DNA of 64,000 bases from Caenorhabditis remanei (lineage: Eukaryota > Nematoda > Chromadorea > Rhabditida > Rhabditidae): assembly GCF_010183535.1 (NCBI RefSeq), contig NC_071328.1:14260001-14324000 (forward strand), given 5' to 3'. Position numbers and translations under genes: made by a program. This document shows, one piece after another, positions 10,592-21,418 of the stretch. Position 1 is the first letter of the stretch, and each line of letters starts with the position of its first letter. The notes beneath the pieces are model-generated. The model was not told the origin of the DNA. It ran no database searches and saw nothing but the letters and a program-made list of their open reading frames with translations.

Positions 10592-10762
10592 TGCCTGTGT
10601 TTCGTGGCGAGACCAGAACAAGTCTCATGGGAAATATAACGGAGTCACTGTGCGCGCAATGGTAGTACTGGGGGGGGGGGGGGGGGGGTCTATCGATCCG
10701 TCATTCTTCCCATAGACCATCACAGAACGACAGATGGTGTGGTCTCGCCACGAAACGCAGAC
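10592..10762. promoter_or_regulatory. Palindromic cassette upstream of FB7, with a 19-G run
   Basis: The left arm TGTGTTTCGTGGCGAGACC ends at 10614 and the right arm GGTCTCGCCACGAAACGCAG begins at 10741. The inner arm CATCACAGAACGACAGATGG is also present. The centre holds an uninterrupted run of 19 guanines (10670-10688) where other cassettes have GTACTGGGGTC or similar. Confidence 0.7.
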
Positions 10763-10872
10763 GCTTCTTCAATCTCAGATTCTATTTACACTCTTCTACT
10801 CCTCAGTCTCATCTCATTACTCCTCTTCTCCTTATTTTCCGTCTCATTCCATCGACTTCTATCTCTCCCTTA

Positions 10873-11833
10873 ATGTCTTCCCGATTTCCCCTCCTCCGTC
10901 TTCCTCGATTGGTCTTATGCGAGGTATTCAAATCATTGAGTTTCGGTGAGAAGTGAGTATTCCTATCTAACCTAACCTGACTAATTATTCTCTATTTCCA
11001 GAATCAAGCTCTCCCTCTGCTCCAAGAAAATCTCCACTCAAATCAATAATGGTCGTTTGTACTCTCAAAAGGTTATAGTCGCTTTGGACTTGTTATACAA
11101 AGAAATCAGCGTTCACTCTGAAAATAACAAAGATACACTCAAAATCTTCATTCGTCCAGATCCCAGAAAAACTCTCAATTCAAGTACTCGACTTTTTTTC
11201 ACCGCATGTTATGCCAAAAGAATCACAATATTCTGGGAGAATCATCGAGATGGATATCTATCTGTTATTCGACATATATTGAAGATGTTTCAATGCAAGA
11301 TTTCAATTAGTGATAACTATCATAGTGATATATATCAACCAACAATTTCAATGTTGTTTGATCTACAACAGGAATTCAAGACGCTCACTATTGATCTTAA
11401 TGTATTAGATCGAAAGTTGTGGGACCATATATCCACTAAATTTGGACTGGTTGAGTATCTTAAAATCATATCCTTTGTTAATCCTAAATTCAAACTAGTT
11501 ATTACTTCATGGCCACAAGAAATTCTTATAATGAGATCCGATTGGATGTCTCTGGAATCTCTTTTGACGTGCACTTGCACTACAATTACACTCGGAGATT
11601 TGGGAAACAAGGATTTGGATGAGGTACTCAAGAAGTGGAAAGCTGGAGGATTTCCAAAATTCAAACGTCTGAAAATCTATAGCATCACAGATAATGGAAC
11701 GACGATTTTGGGAATGAATTTGAGGGAGTTAGACGGGATGGTTATCCAAACTGATAACGGATCAAAGAAGGCAACGATTAATACCAGTTTCCGTTACGGT
11801 AGAATTGAAATGTCTGTAACTCCATTTGAATAA
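10873..11833 (+). CDS. FB7: F-box/FBA_2 protein, 303 aa
   Basis: Exons are 10873-10952 (MSSRFPLLRLPRLVLCEVF) and 11002-11833, with a 49-bp intron ending TATTTCCAG. The F-box is residues 4-45 and reads FGEKIKLSLCSKK across the intron. The FBA_2 part has WMSLESLLTCTCTTITLGDL, about four residues shorter than usual between ITL and NKDLDE. The tail is conventional and ends YGRIEMSVTPFE. The segment from TIFWENHRDGYLSVIRHI to LWDHISTKFGLVEYL is shared with the 5' part of FB5, so these two are close relatives. The arrangement predicts an intact SCF adaptor. Confidence 0.88.
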
Positions 11834-12290
11834 ACATCACTTATTGGTATGATAATTCTATAATAAACATGTTTATCCAATTTCGTTATTTCTCTTTTAA
11901 AATCAGTAGCAAACACTGCGGGATATATTTTTTAGAATCGACTAGAAGAACTACTTTCATTCCAATATTCCGTCCAAGACAGAGAACTCACATCAAGACA
12001 AACTCCTCATGCAAAGCTATCAGATTTCTCCAAAAACCGAAACTTATCCCAAATTTATCCATTTTTGGGGGATTTTTACAACAAAATTAGACAGAAATTG
12101 TCACAATGGCATTTTGTTCCTTCTTCCGTCTTCCGCCATTTCAAAAACCGCATTCCGCTCAACTCTGCTCCTGTTACGCAAGAGATTATCTAAGCCAACG
12201 CTCGAAAAAGGATTTAGTCTTCGTGTTTTGTTTTTTGATTGCAACTACATTAAAGAGTTGAAGTGTATAAACAGAACCTGGAATTGAATG
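11834..12290. repeat. Spacer with 3' flank, repeat E and repeat H
   Basis: The standard short 3' flank (TTCTATAATAAACATGTTTAT) is followed by repeat E (TCGACTAGAAGAACTACTTTC at about 11938; other copies near 22560 and 59030). Repeat H (CGAAAAAGGATTTAGTCTTCG, about 12200) has other copies at 51620 and 57520. No gene is supported. Confidence 0.5.
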
Positions 12291-12291
12291 A

Positions 12292-12443
12292 GTGTCTGCG
12301 TTTCGTGGCGAGACCACACCATCTGTCGGAGATGTGTATGGGAAAAATGGCGGATCGATCGACCCCAGACTACCTTTGCGCAAACAGTTAATTCTTTATT
12401 CTTCCCATACGACTGCCGTGTGGTCTCGCCACGAAACGCAGGC
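12292..12443. promoter_or_regulatory. Palindromic cassette upstream of FB8
   Basis: The left arm CTGCGTTTCGTGGCGAGACC ends at 12315 and the right arm GGTCTCGCCACGAAACGCAG begins at 12423, both perfect. Inner sequence includes GATCGATCGACCCCAG. The right arm is about 105 bp from the FB8 start. Confidence 0.7.
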
Positions 12444-12526
12444 ACTCCTCCAATCTCAGATCCCCTATTTACACATCTCATTACTCCCTGTCGTTTCTCC
12501 TCATCCCTCCCCACCCGTCTCTGTCG

Positions 12527-13515
12527 ATGCCTCCATTTCCCCTCCTCCGTCTTCCTCGATTGGTCCTTTTCAAAGTATTCAAATCGTTGAATATCGAAGA
12601 AAAGTAAGTATATCTAACCTAGCCTAACCTGACTAATTATTCTCTATTTCCAGAATCAAGCTCTCCCTCTGCTCCAAGAAAACCGTCACTCAAATCAATA
12701 TTGCTCGTTTGTACTCTCAAAAAGTTATAGTCATTCTGGACATCTTAAGCCAAAAGATTGAAGTTCACTCCACAAATAGCAAAGAAAGAATTCATATCTT
12801 CAATAGCTCCGACACCAGAACAAACATCCATCGGAATGTTCGACAGTATCAAATTGGAGGGCGTACTGTACCTGTGGTCTTCAGTTTCAAAAGTATCCAA
12901 ATTTTCTGGAAGAATAATCGAGAAGAATTTCTAAATGTTACTCAACATCTATTGAAGATATTTCAATGCAAGATTTCAACTGAGAGTAATTGTTATTATA
13001 GTGATTTATATCGACCAATAATTTTTGAGTTGTTTGATCAACAACTGGAATTTGAAACGATCACTATTCCCCTTAATGGATCAGAAGATGAAACCTTGTG
13101 GAATCAGCTATCCAGTAATTTAGGACTGGTTGAGAATCTTAAAATCGTATCAGTTGATAATCCTGGTTTCAGACCAGTTTTCCCTTCATGGCCACAAAAT
13201 ATTATTATCTTTGGCTCCGCTTGGTTCACTCTGGAGTATCTTTTGGCGTGCACTTGCACTATCATTATTCTCGGGGCGTCGCATTTTGGAAACAAGGATT
13301 TGGAGGAGACACTCAAAAAATGGAAAACTGGAGGATTTCCGAATCTAGAATATCTAAGCGTCTATAGTCGAGGTATCACAAATAATGGAACGACTATTTT
13401 GGGAATGAATCCATCGGAACTGCAGGGAATGGTTATCCGAACTGATGATGGATCAAAGAAGGCAACTATTAACACTGATTACGGTAGACTTGAAATTTTT
13501 GTGACACTATTTTAA
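12527..13515 (+). CDS. FB8: F-box/FBA_2 protein, 312 aa
   Basis: Exons are 12527-12603 and 12654-13515; the intron is 50 bp with a GTAAGT donor. The start gives MPPFPLLRLPRLVLFKVF, the short (77-nt) exon-1 version preceded by GTCTCTGTCG. Lysine replaces the usual acidic residue in VLF[E/D]VF, a change inside the F-box. The middle reads GRTVPVVFSFKSIQIFWKNN and the FBA_2 part WFTLEYLLACTCTIIILGAS. The last residues are YGRLEIFVTLF. No frame damage is seen. The loss of the conserved acidic residue could weaken Skp1 binding, but this is only inference. Confidence 0.86.
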
Positions 13516-14543
13516 TAACCATTACATTACATACTGATATGAGAATTCTATAATAAACATTTTATTCTTCGAAAAACGTGTAGCTCGACAGAATTTCAGA
13601 ACAGCCGTGGTATTCCGAAGTCGATCCTTTATTTTCCCATAGACATCGACAAAACCTCTGCGATGAGGTCCCGCCACGAAATTCTAGAAATGCAGGTACC
13701 TGTTTCAGAATCTCAACGGCTTTGGCTCTCTGTAGTCCACATTGGATACCTTCAAATTAGGTCTAGATCATTGTTCCTTGTTGTCCTGGAACCTCGTTTG
13801 ATGGCTTCTAGATCTCCGTTCTATTCGTTTGGTTCTGGTGGTCCTCCGGCTCCGACTCCTCTAGACTCTATCTAGTCTTACTTATTACATCTGAAACTTA
13901 AGAAGTCTCTTAAGCAGATAAGAAAAACGGATTTATCAATTTCCACGGTTGCTCTCTTGATTTCTACTGTTTGATTTCAATGACATTGCAAGAAAAGACC
14001 TCGTCAACTGAGGATTGTTTGTGTAATCTACAGATTAAATAAAACTTCATCTATGTGGAGTCTATCGAATTAATTTAGTAAGAATGAAAAAAAAATTGTA
14101 TAGGATTTTTGACCATTTTTGATGAGAATTTGAAAAAATGTCGAAAAATTTTGTGAAAACATAGTGCACATTTTTTGGCTTTTTTTGACCGGGACGACGG
14201 GCCGAGCCGGGCCGATATTTTGCAAGTCTTGACTAAGGACAACTCTGATTTTCTCAAAGAATAACGTTTGGGTGTCTGTGAGTTCCTTTATTTTTCGAAA
14301 TGTTTTTTGCGATAAACCAGAATATCGTTTCATGGAGAGATCACATCGTAATCGACAAGTAGAGGTTTATCGGAAAACGACAAACTACCTTCTTACGCTT
14401 TATAATTGTCTCTGCTACCGTATCCTAAACTTCCATTGCTCCAAAACCATCTCATTTCCGTAAAAAATAGTAACAAACTTATTTATTGCTAGAGAGCGGC
14501 AAAACATTATAATATGAAAAAGGTATAGTCGAAAAACCAAAAG
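13516..14543. repeat. Spacer: motif relic and repeat C copy 3
   Basis: A degenerate upstream motif (GAGGTCCCGCCACGAAATTC) lies at 13663 with no exon 1 behind it. Repeat C copy 3 covers 13895-14085. An AT-rich stretch with a GC-rich patch (14185-14220) resembles the interior of the element at 7458-7707. From 14230 to 14480 nothing is recognised. Confidence 0.5.
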
Positions 14544-14544
14544 T

Positions 14545-15372
14545 TCAAAAGTTTAGACCTATCAGTAGTGTATCCATTACGAGATAGTTTCCCCGAATGT
14601 GAACCTCAGCAGTCTTTGATCCATCATCGGTTCGAATCGTGGTTTGGTCTTCCCATTCATTTGGAACCATTCCCAGAATAGGATCTCCATTCCGTTTGAA
14701 TTTGGTACTACCGATTTCTAGGTATTTCAGATTCGGTAACCCTCCAGCTTTCCAATGTGTGAGTATCTCATCCAACTCTTTGTTTTCCAGATTAGTATTG
14801 GCGATATCAATATAAGAACATGTGCAGGTGAAGAGAGTGTCCAGAGTGAGCCACGGGGAGTTTGGCTTGATGATAATTCTCTGTCTTGGCCATGGAGGGA
14901 AAATTGGAATAAAAGAGGATGGAGGGAGAAAGTTCGTAGATAAAATTTCTAGTCTTTCAACCAATCCCAAATAACTGAAGATGCGATTCAGCAAATTGTG
15001 ATCTACAGTCTCGTGCAGACCAACAGTGATAGTCCCAAATTCCTGTTGTAGATCAAACAATTCAGTTAGTATCGGTTGGAATAATTCTTGTCTCCAACAA
15101 TACTGTCCTGTTGATATCTTGCATTGAAACATTTTCAATAGATGTCGAATGACAGATAGAAATCCTTCTTCTTGATTCTTCCAGAATGTTTTGATTCCTA
15201 TTGGGATAGAAACAGCATTTACAGTACAACATGCGATAGAAACTTGTTGAGCACTTGAATTGTGTCTTTTCCAGGAATCTGGATACGTGAAGATTTCACA
15301 ATTATCTTTGTCATTTCTAGAGAGAACACTGATTTGTTTTCTTAAGTTCAGAACGACTACAACTTTTTGAGA
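14545..15372 (-). pseudogene. FB9: 5'-truncated F-box/FBA_2 gene (subfamily 2)
   Basis: The frame is open from SQKVVVVLN at about 15370 to the stop at 14545, but the sequence upstream breaks off inside exon 2. Exon 1, the intron and the first 20 or so codons of exon 2 (the whole F-box) are missing, replaced by repeat I. Subfamily-2 features are clear: PWLTLDTLFTCTCSYI, LTHWKAGGLPNL, FKRNGDPILGMVPNEW. The first half is subfamily-1-like, as in FB1, so this lineage is a recombinant. Without an F-box no adaptor function is expected. Confidence 0.82.
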
Positions 15373-15384
15373 GTTAAGTATTCA

Positions 15385-15770
15385 AATTTGAAAATAGTTT
15401 TGGAAATCTCAGCCGATTTCCTTTCTAAACATCAAGGTCTCGATCTCTACTCGGAATCCTTCCATAGCGAGAGGGTGGCTGGTATTAAGAATTGTTCTCT
15501 TTTCTAGTCATTACATCTGATAACAGATTATACATATTCATTTACTTAACTTCACTTACATCCATGTTAAAATTTGGATTATTGGTACAGTACACCCTTC
15601 GATTCGAAACTCTCGCCGGATTACAGCTAATTGAGAGTAAAACTGAGCATTGTTGAGTAGAAATGTTGTGTATGACTGCCGACTAATACTGGACCGAAGT
15701 GTAGAGAGTACAAGTCGGAGTAGAAAACCTTGTTTATTCAGAAAGAGATTAGAACAATTCTATGTTATCT
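15385..15770. repeat. Repeat I, copy 2, with F-box scraps
   Basis: GGAAATCTCAGCCGATTTCC onward parallels 6765-6970, including the scrap TACAGTACACCCTTCGATTC, part of the F-box gene middle region on the minus strand. A short minus-strand scrap of the exon-2 start (TTGAGAGTAAAACTGAGCAT) follows at about 15630. The left arm of a cassette is not present here. Confidence 0.5.
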
Positions 15771-15772
15771 TT

Positions 15773-15813
15773 CCCATAGGCTTATTGTGGTCTCGCCACG
15801 AAACGCAGGCACT
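15773..15813 (+). promoter_or_regulatory. Upstream motif of FB10 (right arm only)
   Basis: CCCATAGGC and then GGTCTCGCCACGAAACGCAG (from 15789) precede FB10 by 121 bp. The usual inverted partner to the left is missing. Confidence 0.6.
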
Positions 15814-15909
15814 CCTCCAATCCCACATTTTATTTACACACTCCTCAGTCTCAGTCTCATTACTCCCTTTCTCCTCATACTCTATTCATTGTCTTCTATC
15901 TCTGTCCCA

Positions 15910-16907
15910 ATGTCTTCCCCATTTCCCCTCCTCCGTCTACCTCGATTGGTCCTATTCGATGTATTCAAATCATTGGATATCGACGAGAAGTGAGTTAATA
16001 TTAATAACTAAATCTGACTAATTCCTCCCTTATTTCCAGAATCCAACTCTCCATCTGCTCCAAGAAAATCTCCACGGAAATCAATAATGCACGTTTTTAC
16101 TCTCAAAAAGTTATAGTCGATCTGGACATTTTAAGAAAAAAAATCAGAGTTCACTCGGAAAATATCAAGGATGCATTTGACATCTTCAACTGTTACGACA
16201 ACGGAGAAAGCAACAAGCCGTATATCAAACAGTATAGAATCGAAGGGCATACTGTACCTGTGATCTCCTACACCACAGGAATGGATACATTCTGGAAAAA
16301 TTATCGAGAAGGATTTCTATCTGTCACTCAGCATCTATTGAAGATGTTTCAATGCAAGATTTCAGCTGATATAAGTATCTATCATAGTGATTCATTACAA
16401 CCAATAATTTCTGAGTTGTTTGATCTGCAAGTGGAATTCAAGACGGTTACTATTAACCTTAAAGGATCAGAGGATGAAAACTTGTTGTGGAACCAGATAT
16501 CCAATAATTTAGAATTGGTTGAAGATCTTATCATCTCGTCTAGTTTTTATCATAGCTTTAGACCAGTTTTCACTTCATGGTCACAGAATATTTGTATCTG
16601 GAATTCCTCTTGGTTCACTTTGGAATATCTTTTGACGTGCACTTGCACTACAATTACACTCGGCTGGTCTCGCTTGGGAAACAAGGATTTAGATGTGGTA
16701 CTCAAAAATTGGAAGGCTGGAGGGTTTCTTAATCTAGACCGTCTGACGATTGATAGCATGTGGTTCACGAATGATGAAGTACTGATTTTGGATATGAACT
16801 TCAGGGAATTAAACGGAATGGTTATTCAGACGGATGACGGATCAAAGAAAGCAACTGTAAACACTGGTTACGGTAGAATTGAAATGTCTGTGACACTATT
16901 TCAATAA
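15910..16907 (+). CDS. FB10: F-box/FBA_2 protein, 315 aa
   Basis: Exons are 15910-15989 (MSSPFPLLRLPRLVLFDVF) and 16040-16907, with a 50-bp intron. Exon 2 has no internal in-frame ATG for its first 70 codons, but the frame is open from the acceptor onward and the F-box continues normally (DEKIQLSICSKKISTEIN). The middle carries EGHTVPVISYTTGMDTFWKN and the FBA_2 part WFTLEYLLTCTCTTITLGWS. GGFLNLDRL replaces the typical GGFPNL. The tail ends YGRIEMSVTLFQ. Gene context and structure are standard for the array. Confidence 0.87.
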
Positions 16908-18060
16908 ACAAAACTTTACATTGTCAAATTATGAATTTTTAAATAAACATTTTTATCCAAATTGTTAGCCCTCTTTGAAAATCAGGATGCATTGCCAACA
17001 GAGTAAAGATAAGTAAAGAAGAAAGTAAAATGTGTTTGAACGGTATGAAACTGACGGCAATTAGAACAAGTTAATAAGTTGTATCAGAAATATAACAATA
17101 ATAGAGGAGCATGCGCCTCTATTTTTTGAAATTAGTTTGCAGGTGTGTCTCTATTGCAGTTTTTAGAGTATATAAACCTCAACGTAAAACCCTAGTCGCG
17201 TACCTTAATTATTCATGTTTCCATTATATGAATTCCTTCTTGTATGACTGTTCAAACCTTGAATCCATGCCAATTGAAAAATGGAAATCAGCAAAATAAA
17301 CCAAAAGTTTTCCACCGCAATTGATAAAGGATCAAAAGGTCTTTTAGAGGCGATAACGCATCAAAAAACCAGTTTTTGGCAAGCGAAGGCTGATATTGAA
17401 CGATGGGGACCTGAAGCATGGAATCAAAAGACCAGAGCGACTATAACTTTTTGAGAGTACAGAAGGACAATGATGATTTGAGTGGAGATTTCCTTGGAGC
17501 AGGAAGGTTCACAGAACACTTTTGGGATCACCGCCTCCCGGAGCTCACATAGAATGGCCTCATAATCTGAAACACTCCATTGGCCATCTCGCTTAACATC
17601 AGCTCATCAGGCTCCGCCCCCGCACATTCGAAGGTTTCTCCTCTTTTTTCCGAACTCAGGTCATGTATCTCTACTCACTATTAATCATAAATCTGTGTTC
17701 TCTTATATTATTATTAGTTAGGTTTGTACCTTGACAATATATTTATAATTTACAAAAAATATTCATGTCCCTGGTACCTGTGGTCCTGTAAAAGTCGCAA
17801 CTTCCGACTACAGTGAGTCAAATTCAGCTGCTTTTTCAGGTGTCCACTAGTACCAGATAAGGGATTTTTATGCTCGAAGGATAGTTATACCTAATTAACT
17901 TATCGGCGTCAGTTTCATACTGTCTCAAACGAATTTCATTTTTGTCTTTACTCCCACACAGACTTTTCTTGAAGTGCTTGCTGATTTTTGAAGATAGATA
18001 ACAATACTGAACAAAAGTTTTATTATAGAATTATCATATCAATATGTAATGTAATAATTA
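16908..18060. repeat. Spacer with repeats D and F and an F-box scrap
   Basis: A minus-strand scrap of the exon-2 start (SQKVI / KISTQI) lies at 17437-17497. It is followed by repeat F (TTTTGGGATCACCGCCTCCC to about 17660) and a diverged repeat D (CTGGTACCTG at about 17770 and AGCTGCTTTTTCAGGTGTCC at 17826). From 17040 to 17430 no gene is recognised. Confidence 0.5.
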
Positions 18061-19043
18061 TTAACGTGGGGTCACAGACATTTCAATACTCCGAGTGCCA
18101 AGTTTAATAGTTGCCTTCTTTGATCCATCATCAGTTTGGATAACCTTTCCGGATAATTCCCTTGAATTCGTTCCCAAAATCATAGTTCCATTATTTGTAA
18201 TACTTTGACTCTCGAAGTACAGATATTCCAGATTCGGAAACCCTCCAGTCTTCCACTTCCTAAGTATCACATCCAAATCTTCGTTTCCCAAATGTGACCA
18301 CCGAAGTGTAATTGTAGTGCATGGGCACTCCAAAAGATTTTCCAGAGTAAACCAAGCGGAACTCCAAATACTTAATTTCGTGTGGCCACAAAGTGAACAC
18401 TGGTCTGAAACAAGGATCAGCAATAGATGAGATGCTAAGATACTCAAACAGTCCAAATTTGTTAGATATCTGGTTAAGCAACAAGGTTTGATGTTGTGAT
18501 CCATTAAGTAGTATAGAGAGCGTCTTGAATTTCACTTGTAGATCAAACAACTTCGCAATTGTTGATGGATATAAATCAAAGTTATTGTAACTAATATCAA
18601 CTGAAATTGTGCATTGAAACATCTTCACTACATGCTGTGTAACAGTTAGAAATCCTTCTTGTAGGCTCTTCCAGTACGTGTTTATGTTTTTGGACGTTGG
18701 TACAGTACACCGTCCAATTGAAAATAACTGGATTCTTGGATTGTTGATTTTTCTATAAAGATCAATAGCAATTTTGAACCAATCTCCGGAATCCTCAGAG
18801 GAGATATCGATTCTTTGGTTGCTCATGTCCAGACACGCATAAACTTTTTGAGAGTAGAATTGGGCAATACTAATTTGAATAGACACTTTCTTGGAGCAGA
18901 GGGATAGCTTGATTCTGGAAATAAAAAATAATTAGTCAGATTAGGTTAATAAGGTTAACTCACTTCTCTCCAATACTCAATAGTTTGAACACATCGCACA
19001 GAACCACTCGAGGAAGACGGAGGAGGGGAAATGGGAAAGACAT
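18061..19043 (-). pseudogene. FB11: F-box/FBA_2 gene with a one-base insertion
   Basis: Exon 1 (18964-19043) gives MSFPFPLLRLPRVVLCDVF; the intron is 49 bp; exon 2 runs 18061-18914. The frame is normal to WPHEI, where ATTAAGTATTTGG replaces the family's ATTAGTATTTGG at about 18371-18376. The extra base shifts the frame, and the protein would end about 40 residues later. The original frame resumes right after it (SIWSSAWFTLENLLECPCTT) and stays open to the stop at 18061. With that one base removed the gene would be complete. It may be a very young pseudogene, a polymorphism or a base error. It is divergent to FB12. Confidence 0.83.
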
Positions 19044-19138
19044 TGGGGCCGAGAGATGGAAGAAGATGGAATGAGTATGAGGATAGAGGGAATAATGAGA
19101 TGAGACTGGGCAGTAGGAGAGTGTAAATAGAATGTGGA

Positions 19139-19291
19139 ATTTCGTGGCGAGACCACACCATCTGTCGCGCTGTGATGGTCTATGGGAAAACAACGAACCG
19201 ACTGTGTGCGCAGTGGTAGTACTAGGGCCGATCGATCTGTTATTTTTCCCATACGACTTTTTGTGGTGTGGTCTCGCCACGAAACGCAGGC
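19139..19291. promoter_or_regulatory. Palindromic cassette between FB11 and FB12
   Basis: The left arm ATTTCGTGGCGAGACCACAC (from 19139) and right arm GTGTGGTCTCGCCACGAAAC (from 19267) are inverted repeats. The centre has GTGTGCGCAGTGG and GATCGATCTG. The start codons at 19043 and 19377 are about equally far from the arms. Confidence 0.72.
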
Positions 19292-19376
19292 ACTCCTCCA
19301 TTCTCAGATTCTATTTACACATCTCATTTGTCCCTGGTCGTTTCTCCTCATTTCATCGTCTTCTATCTCGACCCCA

Positions 19377-20367
19377 ATGTCATCCTCATTTCCCCTCCTC
19401 CGTCTTCCTCGATTGGTACTGTTCGAGGTATTCAAATTATTGGATATCGGAGAGAAGTGAGTTAATTTTATTAACCTAACCTAACTAGTTCTTCCCTCTT
19501 TCCAGATTCAAGCTCTCCCTTTGCTCCAAGAAAATCTCCACTCAAATCAATAATGCTCGTTTATACTCTCAAAAAGTTGTAGTCAATTTGGACATGTTAT
19601 ACCAAAACATCGAAGTTTACACTGAAAACAACAAAGATACATTTTACATCTTCAATTTTTACGAATGCAGAGCAAGAAACAATCCGGGTGTCCAACAGTG
19701 TGGAATCGAAGCGCGTACTGTACCTGTGTTCTCCTCCGGGATAGGAATCAGATTATTCTGGAAGAATGTTAGGGACGGATTTCTGTCTGTCATTCAGCAT
19801 TTACTGAAGATATTTCAATGCAAGTTTTCAATGAATAATATTCATAATAGATATTCATTTGAAAAAACTATTTCTGAGTTGCTTGATCTACAACTGAAAT
19901 TCAAGAAGCTCATTATTTGTTTTAATCAATTAAAAAATCAACATCTGTTGTGGAACCAGATATCCAATAAACTTGGACTGGTTGAGGATCTTGAACTCTT
20001 ATCCTGTCTTGATCCTGGTTTCAGACCACTTTTCACTTCATGGCCGCAGAATATTAGAATCAAGAGTTCCGATTGGTTCACTCTGGAATCCCTCTTGACT
20101 TGCACTTGCACTACAATTTCACTCGGCGGGTCTCTCCTGGAAAACAAGGATTTGGATAAAACATTTAGAAAATGGAAGACTGGAGGATTCCCGAATCTAA
20201 AATATCTGTATGTCAATAGTCAACATATTGCAAATAATGGAACGACAATTTTGGGAATGCATCTATTCGAGTTAGACGGAATGGTTGTCCAAACTGATGA
20301 TGGATCAAAGAAAGCAACGATACACACTGATCACGGTAGAATTGAAATTTCTGTGACTTCATTTTAA
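19377..20367 (+). CDS. FB12: F-box/FBA_2 protein, 313 aa
   Basis: Exons are 19377-19456 (MSSSFPLLRLPRLVLFEVF) and 19506-20367, with a 49-bp intron. The acceptor is followed by ATTCAAG, so the F-box continues GEKFKLSLCSKK, with F in place of the usual I. The variable loop is cysteine-containing (FYECRARNNPGVQQCGIEAR). The FBA_2 part is WFTLESLLTCTCTTISLGGS and RKWKTGGFPNLKYLYV. The tail is HGRIEISVTSF. It resembles FB16 in the LLKNQHLLWN segment and in the FKL start of exon 2, which suggests a shared recent ancestor. Confidence 0.88.
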
Positions 20368-21150
20368 TAACTATAACATGTTGAAATGAGAATTTTACAA
20401 TAAACATTTTTATTCAGTTTTGTTAGCATTCTTTAAAAATCAGTAAGCTCTGCGAGCAGAGTCTGTGCGGAAGTTAAACAGGGTGAAGTTATTTCCGACA
20501 GAATGAATTGAAGGTAAACTACCCCTCGAGCATGAAAAATCCCTTATCCTGTATTAGTGGACATGAAAAAGCAGCTGAATTTGACACACTGAAGTCGGAA
20601 GTGGAGACTGGTGGTTCCAGATAAGTAAACAGTGGGGAATTTGTTATGCTCAAAATTAGCAGCTTGTGGATTATTCGTTCGACACAGTTCTTACAACTGC
20701 GCTCCACCGGAATCACCTTGAAAAATGTTAGTTTTCTCTGAGTCTCTCAATTTTGCACACAATTTCCTTCGGTTTCGGTAGAGCGCGATTGTAAGAAGCG
20801 TGCAGTGCTAATAGTTGTCTTTACAAACCCGATAGTCTTCCCAAATTCGCACTCCTGTTTTCTGTGATGAAAAAGCAAACATTCGGAGCAAAAAATCCAA
20901 CTCTTTGACTATGCAGTTTCATGGTCTATCAGTGATTGAGTTTCTCTATGATGATGTGTTGGTGTAAGTGGAAGAACTTCAAACTTAGGAACAATTCGAT
21001 ATTTTATAAGATAAATAATAAAAGTAACAAAAAGAGGGAAAATCATAAAGACATTAGAAATGGGAAGAGAGGATAAGGTGCTCCCTTCTATCTTTTGAAT
21101 ACACATAACGGATACTAATACAGATTCGAGAACGAACTCAATATTTTGGA
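20368..21150. repeat. Spacer with repeat D, no gene
   Basis: After the short 3' flank (TTTTACAATAAACATTTTTA) comes a clear repeat D (GCATGAAAAATCCCTTATCC to CCAGATAAG, 20528-20625), closely similar to 51395-51490. No gene is seen from 20660 to 21150. Confidence 0.5.
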
Positions 21151-21154
21151 AAAG

Positions 21155-21200
21155 GACTGGCCACGGTAGAATCGAAATGTCTGTGACTCTACTCGGATAA
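21155..21200 (+). pseudogene. F-box gene tail fragment
   Basis: Fifteen codons, HGRIEMSVTLLG and a stop, match the family C-terminus. A normal 3' flank follows (CATTCTATAATAAATATTTT). Everything upstream of the tail is gone. Confidence 0.7.
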
Positions 21201-21297
21201 AAGTTACATATTGCAGTGAGCATTCTATAATAAATATTTTTGTACAATTTTGTTGGCTCAGTCTATCCTTTTTCCCATAGGCATCTACGACATGTTG

Positions 21298-21320
21298 TGG
21301 TCTCGCAACGAAACGCAGGC
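21298..21320 (+). promoter_or_regulatory. Upstream motif of FB13 (right arm only)
   Basis: GGTCTCGCAACGAAACGCAG begins 120 bp before the FB13 start, with one change (GCAACG for GCCACG) relative to the consensus. A left arm is lacking. Confidence 0.6.
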
Positions 21321-21418
21321 GCTCCTCCAATCCACAGATTGTATTTACTCACACCTACTACTCAGTCTCATCTCATTATTCTCATTCTCCTCATACTCAT
21401 TTTTTTTTCTCTTCTCCA

